Assembly: GCA_019637555.1 (NCBI GenBank)
Contig: JAHBVK010000037.1
Location: forward strand, 1 to 64,000
Length of the DNA stretch: 64,000 nucleotides
Direction: 5' to 3'
From: Anaerolineae bacterium
Lineage (GTDB): Bacteria > Chloroflexota > Anaerolineae > Aggregatilineales > UBA2796
Positions 1 through 9,533 of the stretch are shown one piece after another. Position 1 is the first letter of the stretch. Each line of letters starts with the position of its first letter. Both the position numbers and the translations under genes were made by a program. The notes beneath the pieces were generated by a model. That model saw only the letters and a list, made by a program, of their open reading frames with translations. It was not told the origin of the DNA and did not search any database.

Positions 1-34
1 CTCTCCTTATGGGAAAGCAAATGGGATCGTTTTA

Positions 35-270
35 CCAACCCGCGCCCAACTTTCCCCAAACAAAGTGCCTGAAACCGCCCTGTATTCCCTGCCCAAAAAT
101 CAGCGCGATAGCGGCGATCTCACAAACCATCGCCACTACCGCGCCAAATTTCCATTACTATGCCGCCCGCTTCCCCTCTCCTTGCGGGAGAGGGGCTAGG
201 GGTGAGGGCTTACAAGTCGATCATGTGCCCTTCGATGCCCTCCGCCATCGACTTGAGCGCCTCGCTCATG
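35..270. repeat. Direct repeat, copy 1 (~237 bp)
   Basis: This stretch aligns with 2844-3080 with about nine substitutions and one single-base indel (roughly 96% identity by eye). It carries non-coding sequence, a CCCCTCTCC/GGAGAGGGG hairpin (173-195) and the last codons of the dihydrolipoyl dehydrogenase gene. Homology stops abruptly at 270, where copy 2 continues into intact lpd. The two copies bracket the two propeller genes, which suggests a segmental duplication or an insertion followed by decay. Confidence 0.9.
210..270 (-). pseudogene. 3' tail fragment of dihydrolipoyl dehydrogenase
   Basis: Read on the minus strand, these bases encode the same C-terminal end as lpd (ending EGHMIDL, then TAA), with a couple of amino-acid changes and no upstream gene body. 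It is a remnant left by the duplication described for the 237-bp repeats. It could not produce an enzyme: only about 20 of some 467 codons survive, and the FAD, NAD and active-site parts are all missing. Confidence 0.85.
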
Positions 271-312
271 CTATCAGTTGGGAACTGGTACTGCGAGCGA
301 AATCTTTGGTAG

Positions 313-1437
313 TTACTTGGTCACAACTGCAAATACAGAGGAAGCAGTTGGGCGAGATTCTTTGATTTCACCTGTTTCCGCTTCTACAACAAGATACTTC
401 CGCTGAAAGTTGGGATCATTGTCTCTCGTAATGTAAACGACGACATACTTGCTATTTGACATCCAAATATCACCAAAGCCATCGTCAATTTGGGCAATAA
501 CTCTCCCTGTTGCGAGATTTCCCAACACCCAAGTTCGCTTGGGCTGGCAACAAACGGTATAGGAGAAGTAGGCTCCGTCTGGCGATACGCTCAACAATTG
601 TGTTTGTAGTTGATGAGGATAGTCGATTGCTTTGAAGGGAAGTTCTTGTAATCTTTTTGATTCAAAATCGTAGATGTAGAAATGATCAGGTTCAACAAGC
701 GTCTTGCCGTCTGCCGTAAGACCAGCGAAGGCGCTCAACAACACTTGCTTCCGCTGAGGTATAGCAGCAACGCTCTGAATAGCTTGAATATCTGGCAGTA
801 CTTGAAACTTGGTCGTGATTAGTGTTTTGGTATCCACGACGTACAGGATGTTGCTGGGATTTGAATATACAAACGTCTCCCCATCTAGCCAGTCCACTTC
901 AACACTAAATGTATCCGTTGGGAAATTTCTGCATGAGGCATCTTTCAAGTCTAAAACGCATAAGATTGCGGGCTTGCCGCCTCCTTTAGATAATTTCACT
1001 ATGACTGCTTTTTCTCCTGTTGGCGCAACTACGATTGCTGAGATACCGAGCGTATCATCTGTCTCAAAAATAAGAGAAACTGTACTAGTGCCTAAATTCA
1101 GGGCTTTTATCTCGGCGTGGATGTATCCTGATTGTTGGGACGTACTGGTGGCAACATAGATTGAATCAAAAACCGAAGACGCCGCTGCTGCTGTGACAGC
1201 CGTTTCGCCCGAAATACCAAGCGCTATTTTTGTCTCTGATCCCGAGTTAAATGTAGGTCTAGAAACTACTGAGTTATCCTCAAAAGTGAACACTCTATCT
1301 GCCGATATTTGAGCTGGAATAGCCGTGTATGTTGGAGTCCCTTGCGCCTGTAAAGAGGAAGGAGTTAACATGACAGCAAAGGCTAAGAGATTAAGACTAA
1401 TGATGTAACCAAACTTAATTGCAGTTGTTTTATTCAT
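313..1437 (-). CDS. Exported beta-propeller-like protein of unknown function
   Basis: I start it at the ATG at 1437 because residues 1-33 then form a clean signal peptide (MNKTT..., a hydrophobic stretch of about 20 residues, and an AQG cleavage region). A longer frame upstream would place about 29 non-hydrophobic residues in front of it. The mature part (374 aa in all) has repeated beta-strand patterns typical of TolB/WD40-like propellers (DLKDASC..., DTKTLITT..., DFESKR...), but no catalytic motif is visible. It lies just downstream of a second propeller gene. Both genes are AT-richer than lpd and the kinase and sit between the 237-bp direct repeats, which hints at separate acquisition. The function is unknown; binding or envelope scaffolding is possible. 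Confidence 0.7.
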   Translation of the reverse strand: MNKTTAIKFGYIISLNLLAFAVMLTPSSLQAQGTPTYTAIPAQISADRVFTFEDNSVVSRPTFNSGSETKIALGISGETAVTAAAASSVFDSIYVATSTSQQSGYIHAEIKALNLGTSTVSLIFETDDTLGISAIVVAPTGEKAVIVKLSKGGGKPAILCVLDLKDASCRNFPTDTFSVEVDWLDGETFVYSNPSNILYVVDTKTLITTKFQVLPDIQAIQSVAAIPQRKQVLLSAFAGLTADGKTLVEPDHFYIYDFESKRLQELPFKAIDYPHQLQTQLLSVSPDGAYFSYTVCCQPKRTWVLGNLATGRVIAQIDDGFGDIWMSNSKYVVVYITRDNDPNFQRKYLVVEAETGEIKESRPTASSVFAVVTK

Positions 1438-1542
1438 GGTCACATTGTTCCACATGTAGTTTATGGACGATGATGCCACTATAGCAATTTGAATGTTTGT
1501 GACATGCGATCTCAGCAGGCGCAATAGGTCGGTGATCGCCGT

Positions 1543-2745
1543 CTATTTCAGAGCCTCCGCTACTGCGATCAGATCAGCGGCACAGGCAGGCGGAATCTGA
1601 TCGCTAGACAACGCTTTGATCGCGGTCATCAAATCGGCATACTTGCGCTGCTCAATGAGCTGATCCACATCGTTCTTGAGCGCACCTTGTGTAACACAAC
1701 TATCCGCAATACTGCGAAGTTGTTCCGCTGATGCAAATGGTGTGGCGATCTTGACCCCTAGTGCCGCCAGATCGCTTTCGGCTGACGCTTCCGAATCGCT
1801 AGTGCTGCTTACGTAAATGAGGCGTCCGCGATAAGGACTCCAATCAGCAATCGGATATGGTGTATAAGCAGTTTCAGCGAGGTCAAGCTGTATCGAACCA
1901 AGTAGTTCGCCTGTCGCTATCTCCCACAGCCTTATCGTGCCATCGGCATTAACGCTCATCACTGCTTTGCCGTCAGTACTGAAGTTCACATTGATCGCAG
2001 CGCGGGCAAACGGATTATCAGGCACTTTGCTCCCTTCCGTTCCCTGAAATTCCGCTATTTTCTTCTCAGCTTCTACATTCCAAAGTTGCAAGAACCCTTT
2101 ATCCGTTCCGATCAATAGTTGTTGGCTATCTGAACTCCATGTTACCGCTGTGACGAAACCATCCGTATCGACTGGTAGTTGCGTTTCTTTGCTAAATTCT
2201 GGACTATCCAATAATTGAACAAATGGTGCATACACAACAATGATTACAAATTTGGCACCATCAGGACTCCAACTCATGTAACTGGAACTGGCAACTTCAA
2301 ACGATGCCGCTATTTCACCAGTTTCGGCGTTATAGAGTATCAAATTAGGAAGCACTTCAAGATTTGAGGTTGCAATCCAAGTTCCATTGGGACTCCATGC
2401 AACCGTTGTAAAACGTGGCTCCAGTCCTTCAAACACAAATTTGTTTTGTCCGGTGTCAGCATTCCAAATGCGAACCGTCGCATCCTCGCTGCCAGTGGCA
2501 AGTCGTTTACTATCAGGACTCCAAGCGATAGATGTTATCTCGCCGCTATGTCCTTCGAGCCGCTGTAGCAATTGCCCACTGACGACATCGAACAAGCCTA
2601 AAGTCTGCGGCGTGATATCGACCGCAGCCAACTTGCCATCTGGACTCCAACTGATTAATCTCACCAAATCGTTGGCTTGTGCAGTTGAAGGGAATACCGC
2701 TAACCACACCACCGCAAACAACAGAGTTGATCTGGTTCTCCTCAT
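1543..2745 (-). CDS. Exported WD40-repeat protein
   Basis: This is a 400-aa protein with an N-terminal signal peptide (RRTRSTLLFAVVWLAVF..., Ala-rich cleavage site) followed by several WD40 blades. They are recognisable from repeated WSPDG/WSPDS turns and RIWN or RLWE endings (for example ATGSEDATVRIWN and DGTIRLWE). The last ~60 residues are helical and not propeller-like. I prefer the ATG at 2745; an in-frame TTG at 2760 would add five residues. It precedes the gene at 313-1437 on the same strand with a gap of about 105 bases, so the two may be co-transcribed. Ligand and role cannot be read from the sequence. Confidence 0.8.
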   Translation of the reverse strand: MRRTRSTLLFAVVWLAVFPSTAQANDLVRLISWSPDGKLAAVDITPQTLGLFDVVSGQLLQRLEGHSGEITSIAWSPDSKRLATGSEDATVRIWNADTGQNKFVFEGLEPRFTTVAWSPNGTWIATSNLEVLPNLILYNAETGEIAASFEVASSSYMSWSPDGAKFVIIVVYAPFVQLLDSPEFSKETQLPVDTDGFVTAVTWSSDSQQLLIGTDKGFLQLWNVEAEKKIAEFQGTEGSKVPDNPFARAAINVNFSTDGKAVMSVNADGTIRLWEIATGELLGSIQLDLAETAYTPYPIADWSPYRGRLIYVSSTSDSEASAESDLAALGVKIATPFASAEQLRSIADSCVTQGALKNDVDQLIEQRKYADLMTAIKALSSDQIPPACAADLIAVAEALK

Positions 2746-2982
2746 GGACTTCACCGCCAATCCCCATTTATACAGCGATTACCTCTAAACTTGGAGTCTA
2801 GTTAATTCGTCACGCGCACACACACCGATAACCAGCCGCCTCTCCAACCCCTGCCCAACTTTCCCCAAACAAAGTGCCTGAAACCGCCCTGTATTCCCTG
2901 CCCAAAAAATCAGCGCGATAGCGGCGATCTCACAAACAATCACCACTACCGCGCCAAATTTCCACTACTATGCCGCCCGCTT

Positions 2983-3005
2983 CCCCTCTCCTTGCGGGAG
3001 AGGGG
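2983..3005. repeat. CCCCTCTCC...GGAGAGGGG hairpin (REP-like)
   Basis: A perfect 9-bp inverted repeat with a 5-base loop lies just past the lpd stop codon. Identical copies occur at 173-195, and a close relative (CCCCTCTC/GAGAGGGG) is at 7759-7782, each with nearby GGGGTGAGG- or CTCACCCC-like flanks. It behaves like a dispersed intergenic palindrome. A role in ending lpd transcription is possible, though there is no T tract. Confidence 0.7.
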
Positions 3006-3019
3006 CTAGGGGTGAGGGC

Positions 3020-4423
<1,404 letters not shown>

Positions 4424-4572
4424 GTTCACTCCATTTGTGATTGTAGCTGTTGCTGACAAAGCAATAATCCACTTGACTTTAGATTGTACCAACGATGCCT
4501 CTTCTTACCCCTATTGCTGTTGCTGATGCGCTAGAATGAACGCCTTAATCTTGCACATAGGAGTCGCGCCCG

Positions 4573-5148
4573 ATGAGCCTCGCGCCGCTATCAACCGAAC
4601 GTCTGCTGATCCGTGAATTTACGCTTGCCGATTCCGAAGCTCGTCGTTTGCTTACCGAAGAAGCCTTCGGATCCGCAGTCTCGCCCGAACAAAACGATCT
4701 GTGGCTGCGCTGGACGGTACTCAACTATGGCGAACTGGCGAAGTTGTACCAGCCACCTTATGGCGACTACGCGATCACGTTGAAGGATACGGGCGAACTG
4801 ATCGGGGCGGTGGGCTTAGTGCCCGCTGGCGTGCCGTGGGGGGTGTTTGAGCATCACCGCGCTGCGGGCGAACCGTATCACGAACTGGTCAGTCCCGAAT
4901 TCGGGTTGTTCTGGGCGGTCTTCAAAGCGCACCAGAAAAAGGGCTACGCCGCCGAAGCCGCGCAAGCCGTCATCGATTTCGTGTTCAAGGTGATCCATGC
5001 GCGACGCATCATCGCCACCACCGAGCATGAAAACCTCGCCTCGCAGGGCGTGATGCGTAAGCTGGGCATGACCGTTGAACACAATCCCGGTAGCGATCCG
5101 TTCTGGTTTCAGGTGGTCGGTGTGCTGGATAATCCGGCGATGGGGTAG
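4573..5148 (+). CDS. GNAT-family N-acetyltransferase
   Basis: This 191-aa protein resembles the RimJ/RimL-type GNATs that use acetyl-CoA to acetylate an amino group. Visible cues are the N-terminal STERLLIREFT pattern, a central GELIGAVGLVP strand, and the region KGYAAEAAQAVIDFVF, which corresponds to the acetyl-CoA pyrophosphate-binding loop and helix, then NLASQGVMRKLGM near the C-terminus. AGGAG at 4559-4563 supports the ATG. It diverges from lpd and converges on the kinase gene at 5251. The substrate cannot be told. Confidence 0.88.
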   Translation: MSLAPLSTERLLIREFTLADSEARRLLTEEAFGSAVSPEQNDLWLRWTVLNYGELAKLYQPPYGDYAITLKDTGELIGAVGLVPAGVPWGVFEHHRAAGEPYHELVSPEFGLFWAVFKAHQKKGYAAEAAQAVIDFVFKVIHARRIIATTEHENLASQGVMRKLGMTVEHNPGSDPFWFQVVGVLDNPAMG

Positions 5149-5168
5149 AGGGCGATGCAAAAAAATGC

Positions 5169-5236
5169 GGGCAGGTTAGGAAACCTGCCCCTACATCACC
5201 GATATTTATTGGTAGGGGTGGGTTTCAAGCCCACCC
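5169..5236. repeat. Two adjacent palindromes between convergent genes
   Basis: A 9-bp stem GGGCAGGTT/AACCTGCCC (5169-5190) is followed by a second palindrome GGGTGGG/CCCACCC (5216-5236), with CCCCTAC and GTAGGGG flanks facing each other. The pattern resembles dispersed intergenic repeats of the GTAGGGG...CCCCTAC type. Lying between two convergent stop codons, it may also act as a bidirectional transcription barrier. Confidence 0.7.
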
Positions 5237-5250
5237 TGCATTTGTTGCAC

Positions 5251-7662
5251 TTACAACGGTTCCATCCAATAGGTGCCGCCAACCTTCATCTCCACCGTCC
5301 AGCCGATCTTGCCGTTGTAGTTGACCTGCCACCAGACGTAGCCGACGTTGCACACCGGACCGCTAATCACCACCGCTACATCGCCACGCGGGATGTAGCC
5401 CAACTGATCGCTGATGTCGGGATACAGGCGCGAGGGCGCGGGATAGGAGTACAGGAAGTTATCGCCAAATTCAGGGATCACGCGGGCGAGCTGTCCGGGG
5501 ATCAACTGCGAGGGCAGCGCACCGGGGCATTGCCCGTTGGCATTGACGGGCGGAACAGTGGGTACACCAACCACTGCATTCACTGGCTCGGTGAAATACT
5601 CCGTACCTTGACCTTCCACCGTCCAGCCGATCTCGCCGTTGTAATTGACCTGCCACCACGCATAGCCATCGGCGCAGATTGGTCCGTTAATCACGATAAA
5701 CTCACCACCGCCGGGGATTGTGCCGACCTGTGTGCTGCTCAAGCTTGGACTGCTGCGTAAACGATTCGGTCTGCCTGCGGTGACGCGCCCCGTCATGCCC
5801 ACTGCTAAGCGCGACTGCCGGAAGCCGGGACAGGTGGTGGATTGCGTGGGCAGCACACCAACCGGAATCGGCGTCGGTGCGACTGATGGCGTGAAGGTAA
5901 TGGTCGGGCGGGCAAGCGCGGTTTGTGTAGCGGCTACCTGCTGCGCGATTGCCGTCAGCGAGGCGTCGAAATCTGCCTTGCGCCTAATTTCTGCTTGCGC
6001 GGTCTGTGTACTCTGAAAATCGCCAGCCGCTTTGGTCAGCAGCGCATCCACCGTTTGCTGGATATGGATGGCGTTCGCTGTCGCCGTGCGCTGCGGCGCT
6101 AAAGTCTGCTCCACCAGCAGCGCGATGTCCACCGTGGGCGTCAGAGTCGGCGGTATCTCCGTATCGGTTGCCGAGGGCGTCAAAGTGGCTGTTTCTGTTG
6201 GTCGTGGCGTATCCGTCAGCGTGGCGGTGTCGCTCGGCGTGCTCGTGGCGGCTGGCGTTTCGGTTGCTGTGGGGATCGGCGTGTCGCTAGGAACATCGGT
6301 TGGCACATCGGTGTTCGTGGCGGTAGGCGTGGCAGTGACCTGCAACAGCGCGATCTTCGTTCGCGCCATCTCCGTATTGGCGAAGACGAGCGCTTCCGCC
6401 TCGCTGGTGCTGGTGCCCATTAACGCGGCTTGGATAGTTGTCAGTGCGGCGGCAGTTTGGGTGGCGTCGCTGTTGCGCTGCCCCGTCAGTGCACTGATCA
6501 CCACGAAGGCGATCCCAGCCACTACCAACGCGCCAACGATCCCCAGTGCCAGCATTCCGGTACCGCGTTTAGCCGCTGGTTGGTTGGTGCGCTCGATAGC
6601 GTAATCCGTTGCCGCTAGTGGCTTGACGCCCTGTTCCGGTGTCGGCGCAATTTCCGTGCGATCAAAGGCACGCTGCGGCGTGCGGTTGGCAGCGGAAGGC
6701 TGAGTCGGCAGCTTGGAGGGAGTCGGTACTTTGGCAGGCGTTGGTACTTTCGAGGGCGTCTGCTGCGCTGGACTCGCTGCTGTGATCGGGTTGGTGATGC
6801 CGTCCCATCCAGCACTCAACGGCGCAGGCGATTCTCCGCGTGCCGCTTGTGCGAATGCCTGTGCCAATTCGCCTGCCGTGCGGTAACGCTGATCGGGATT
6901 CTTCGCCAGCGCCTTGCTGATCACTGTATCAATGGCGGGTGAGATATTAGCATTCTTGGAACTCGGCGGTGGTAACTGCTCGTTGACGTGCATGTACATG
7001 ATGCGGAAGGTCGTCTCGCCCGCGAACGGCGTCGTCCCTGCCACCATGTTGTAGAGCATCACACCGAGCGCGTAAATGTCGGTGCGCGGACTCGCCGCCT
7101 CGCCAGCCCACAACTCAGGAGCCATATAGGCGGGCGTACCCATCACCGTTCCGGTTTGGGTCAGCGTCGTGCCCACTTCGGTTAGTAGTTTGGCAATGCC
7201 GAAATCCGTCAGGAAGGCATTTTCGGTGCTGTCGAGCAGCACATTCTCCGGCTTCAGATCGCGGTGCACGATGCCCTGTGCGTGAGCGTAATCCAGCGCC
7301 TGACAGATTTGCGAGAGCACGCGCCCCACCACATCGCTGTGCAGTGGACCGCGCACCGCCACCAGCTTGTTCAAGCTGCCACCGTTGAGCAGTTCCATCA
7401 CGATGTAGGCGAGGTTGCCTTCGGTGCCGAAGTCAAAGACCTTGAGGATGTGCGGATGACTGAGCGAGGCGATGATCTTCGCTTCGCGGCGGAATCGTTC
7501 CGCGAAGCCTTCCGTCTCCATCAAGTCTTGCTTGATCACTTTGATCGCCACACCGCGATCCATCGACACCTGACGGCTGCGATAGACTTTCGCCATGCCG
7601 CCCGTGCCTAGCAGTTCTACGATCTCGTATTGTCCGAGGCGCTGTCCGATCAGCGGATCCAT
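5251..7662 (-). CDS. Transmembrane Ser/Thr protein kinase with C-terminal SH3 domains
   Basis: This is a PknB-type kinase of 803 aa. The N-terminal catalytic domain (about 10-270) has a Gly-rich loop GTGGMAKV, the ATP-binding Lys41 in VAIK, HRDLKPEN with catalytic Asp135, and DFG at 153-155. A Pro/Thr-rich juxtamembrane stretch leads to one TM helix (about 370-390). A long Thr/Pro-rich external stalk (TPTATNTD-like) and two bacterial SH3-like domains follow; each has a WWQVNYNG.IGWTVE core, one starting near residue 610 and one ending the protein. The layout suggests an envelope sensor whose extracellular SH3 domains may bind peptidoglycan, with signalling by cytoplasmic phosphorylation. There is no adjacent phosphatase or FHA gene, so the target is unknown. 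Confidence 0.95.
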   Translation of the reverse strand: MDPLIGQRLGQYEIVELLGTGGMAKVYRSRQVSMDRGVAIKVIKQDLMETEGFAERFRREAKIIASLSHPHILKVFDFGTEGNLAYIVMELLNGGSLNKLVAVRGPLHSDVVGRVLSQICQALDYAHAQGIVHRDLKPENVLLDSTENAFLTDFGIAKLLTEVGTTLTQTGTVMGTPAYMAPELWAGEAASPRTDIYALGVMLYNMVAGTTPFAGETTFRIMYMHVNEQLPPPSSKNANISPAIDTVISKALAKNPDQRYRTAGELAQAFAQAARGESPAPLSAGWDGITNPITAASPAQQTPSKVPTPAKVPTPSKLPTQPSAANRTPQRAFDRTEIAPTPEQGVKPLAATDYAIERTNQPAAKRGTGMLALGIVGALVVAGIAFVVISALTGQRNSDATQTAAALTTIQAALMGTSTSEAEALVFANTEMARTKIALLQVTATPTATNTDVPTDVPSDTPIPTATETPAATSTPSDTATLTDTPRPTETATLTPSATDTEIPPTLTPTVDIALLVEQTLAPQRTATANAIHIQQTVDALLTKAAGDFQSTQTAQAEIRRKADFDASLTAIAQQVAATQTALARPTITFTPSVAPTPIPVGVLPTQSTTCPGFRQSRLAVGMTGRVTAGRPNRLRSSPSLSSTQVGTIPGGGEFIVINGPICADGYAWWQVNYNGEIGWTVEGQGTEYFTEPVNAVVGVPTVPPVNANGQCPGALPSQLIPGQLARVIPEFGDNFLYSYPAPSRLYPDISDQLGYIPRGDVAVVISGPVCNVGYVWWQVNYNGKIGWTVEMKVGGTYWMEPL

Positions 7663-7822
7663 GTACTGCGCGTCCTAACTTTACTCACAGTATCTGCGAG
7701 AATAGATACTTTGCTCGTCTCTCAGCACTAAATACTTTACCTCACCCCGGCTTCGCCACCCCTCTCCGTTTACAGAGAGGGGACTCGGTTATCGGCGGTT
7801 GTTTTCCTGTGCGGGCAGTTCA

Positions 7823-7840
7823 CCGGAGCTTCAGCTCCGG
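7823..7840. repeat. Perfect palindrome CCGGAGCT-TC-AGCTCCGG
   Basis: An 8-bp perfect stem with a two-base loop. A longer relative with the same GGAGCT/AGCTCC core occurs at 41841-41864, also intergenic, so this looks like a dispersed REP-like element. Confidence 0.8.
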
Positions 7841-7910
7841 GCTGAAATAGTAGTTGTTACCTCAATAGGTTGATGGTTTGAGCATGCGATAGACGTTACC
7901 ACGCCTCATC

Positions 7911-7945
7911 ACTCGTTACTCGTTACTCGTTACTCGTTACTCGCC
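7911..7945. repeat. Tandem ACTCGTT heptamer repeat
   Basis: Four perfect copies of ACTCGTT are followed by one variant (ACTCGCC). It is a simple-sequence repeat between the stop of the Zn dehydrogenase gene and the start of the kinase gene. Slippage could change the spacing but would not affect any reading frame. Confidence 0.9.
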
Positions 7946-7974
7946 TAAGTCTACATCGTCATTGCTAACCGCGC

Positions 7975-8937
7975 TTACGGTTGTAATAACACTTTTAGAA
8001 CGCCACTCTGCGCCGCCAACGCGAACGCCTCCTCCGCGTGATCCAGTGAGTAACAGCCGTCGATCATCGACTCGACATCGACTTGGCGCCGCTCCATCAA
8101 TCGCAGCGCGGGTTCAAATGGTCCGCAGCGGCTGCCGACTACGGTGATCTCATCGACCACCACTTTAGTCAGGTTCGCTCTGGGCAGATCGGCGTAAGTG
8201 CTTTTCAGGACGATAGTTCCCCGCGCACGGACGCTGTTCAGCGCTAGCGCGAAGCCCTCCTCTGATCCCGTCGCCTCGACGACTACATGCGCCGACTGCC
8301 GTAGCGAGTCCAGCGATTCGGATCGGCTGTCGATGGTGGGGATGCCCCATTTCTCAAGCAGGCGCTTAGGTTTATCCCGTCGCACGATCACGCTCAAATC
8401 GCAGCCTGTGTGCTTCAAGACCTGCGCGATCAGCAGACCTAACTTGCCCGCACCGATCAGGAGCACGCGCATCGTCGGCTTGATCTGCACTTGATCAATG
8501 ACTTGCAGTGCTGCCGCTAACGGTTCGGCAAAGACCGCCCAGTTATCAGGTACGCTGTCCGGCACGGCGTAGAGATTGGCGAAGGGCAGCTTCATCTGAT
8601 CGGCGAACGTTCCTGCGTAATCGAACAAACCGAGCGTGCGCCGATGCAAACACTGGCTCGGAATCCCCATCAGGCAGTATTCGCAGCGCTGGCAGGCGAT
8701 GTTGATCTCTCCGACTACGCGCGTTCCCTTCATCCACTGTTCGTTACCCTGCACGATCTCGCCTACGAATTCGTGTCCCAGCACGCCACGAAAGTTCATA
8801 TAACCGCGCGTCAGTTCCAGATCGGTGTGGCAGATGCCACCCAGTCGTACTTTGATCAAGGCTTCGTCGGCATCGAGCGTCGGCGCTGGTTCGTCGTGGC
8901 TCAAATGCAGGTGCTCATCATAGCGTAACGCACGCAT
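7975..8937 (-). CDS. Zinc-dependent alcohol dehydrogenase (MDR family)
   Basis: A medium-chain dehydrogenase of 320 aa, slightly short for the family. The catalytic Zn ligands are visible as Cys in GGICHTDL and the His-Glu of GHEFVG. The structural Zn site is the four-Cys pattern C-x2-C-x2-C-x7-C in ACQRCEYCLMG. The NAD(P)-binding fold carries GAGKLG near the middle. It would oxidise an alcohol or polyol with NAD(P)+; the substrate is not deducible. It is divergent from the pterin dehydratase gene and has no obvious operon partner. Confidence 0.92.
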   Translation of the reverse strand: MRALRYDEHLHLSHDEPAPTLDADEALIKVRLGGICHTDLELTRGYMNFRGVLGHEFVGEIVQGNEQWMKGTRVVGEINIACQRCEYCLMGIPSQCLHRRTLGLFDYAGTFADQMKLPFANLYAVPDSVPDNWAVFAEPLAAALQVIDQVQIKPTMRVLLIGAGKLGLLIAQVLKHTGCDLSVIVRRDKPKRLLEKWGIPTIDSRSESLDSLRQSAHVVVEATGSEEGFALALNSVRARGTIVLKSTYADLPRANLTKVVVDEITVVGSRCGPFEPALRLMERRQVDVESMIDGCYSLDHAEEAFALAAQSGVLKVLLQP

Positions 8938-9094
8938 CTTCTTCTGTTCAGGTCCTATCTACAAAACTGTGGTTCGGCTTCCGTGTCGCCGCGCAACGGC
9001 AACTTTTGCTAGAGTCATCAAGATAGAAGTCGAAAGGCAAATTCTAACGACTTGCACATTATTATCACAGCATTTATGTACTAGCTGAGGAGGC

Positions 9095-9397
9095 ATGATG
9101 GCGGAAAAACTGACCAAATTGAGCAGCAGCGACATTAGGATGCAGTTACAAAAGACTCCCCATTGGAAGCTGGATGAGGGCACTATCGCCCGCACTTTCA
9201 AACTGAAGGATTTTTATACAGCTCTGTTATTCGTTAACGCCGTAGGTTGGCTGGCGGAAGCGGCAGGTCACCACCCCGATATTATGATCCGCTACAATAC
9301 GGTTGAACTGCGCCTGAACACGCATGATGCTGGCGGTATCACCGTCAAAGATTTTGCCCTTGCGCAGCAGATCGACGCGCTGCCTACCATTGGCTGA
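9095..9397 (+). CDS. Pterin-4a-carbinolamine dehydratase
   Basis: A full-length 100-aa member of the PCD/DCoH family, which dehydrates 4a-hydroxytetrahydropterin during aromatic amino-acid hydroxylation or pterin recycling. The family signature is present as AGHHPDI followed by an aromatic residue, LRLNTHD and a conserved Asp in VKDFALA. GAGGAGG at about 9086 supports the start; ATG occurs twice in a row (9095 and 9098). No aromatic amino-acid hydroxylase is nearby, so whether it acts in that cycle or in molybdopterin metabolism is open. Confidence 0.95.
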   Translation: MMAEKLTKLSSSDIRMQLQKTPHWKLDEGTIARTFKLKDFYTALLFVNAVGWLAEAAGHHPDIMIRYNTVELRLNTHDAGGITVKDFALAQQIDALPTIG

Positions 9398-9533
9398 CGG
9401 CGGCGCTAAGTGAGTTGGCAACGCATAAACGTTAGGCTACACTACGTCGGCAGAAGAGTGGAGTGCGTAGGGCAGTGGATGGCAGTAACAGCTACTTCCC
9501 TGTCAAATCGGGCGCTCACCATAGGAGGATACT

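Larger units (their letters stand above)
7663..7974. other. 312-bp intergenic region rich in small repeats
   Basis: No coding signal is seen. It contains a CCCCTCTC/GAGAGGGG hairpin (7759-7782), the palindrome CCGGAGCT-TC-AGCTCCGG (7823-7840), and a heptamer tandem repeat (7911-7945). The kinase promoter should lie in the part nearest 7663, but no convincing -35/-10 pair stood out. Confidence 0.7.

Noticed and set aside
9-365. Plus-strand frame across the first direct repeat
   Set aside because: It runs through the hairpin and the reverse complement of the lpd tail, and the related frame near 2970 does not keep the same protein. Not a gene.
7911-7945. Heptamer array as a CRISPR-like repeat
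   Set aside because: The units are seven bases and contiguous, with no spacers and no cas genes.
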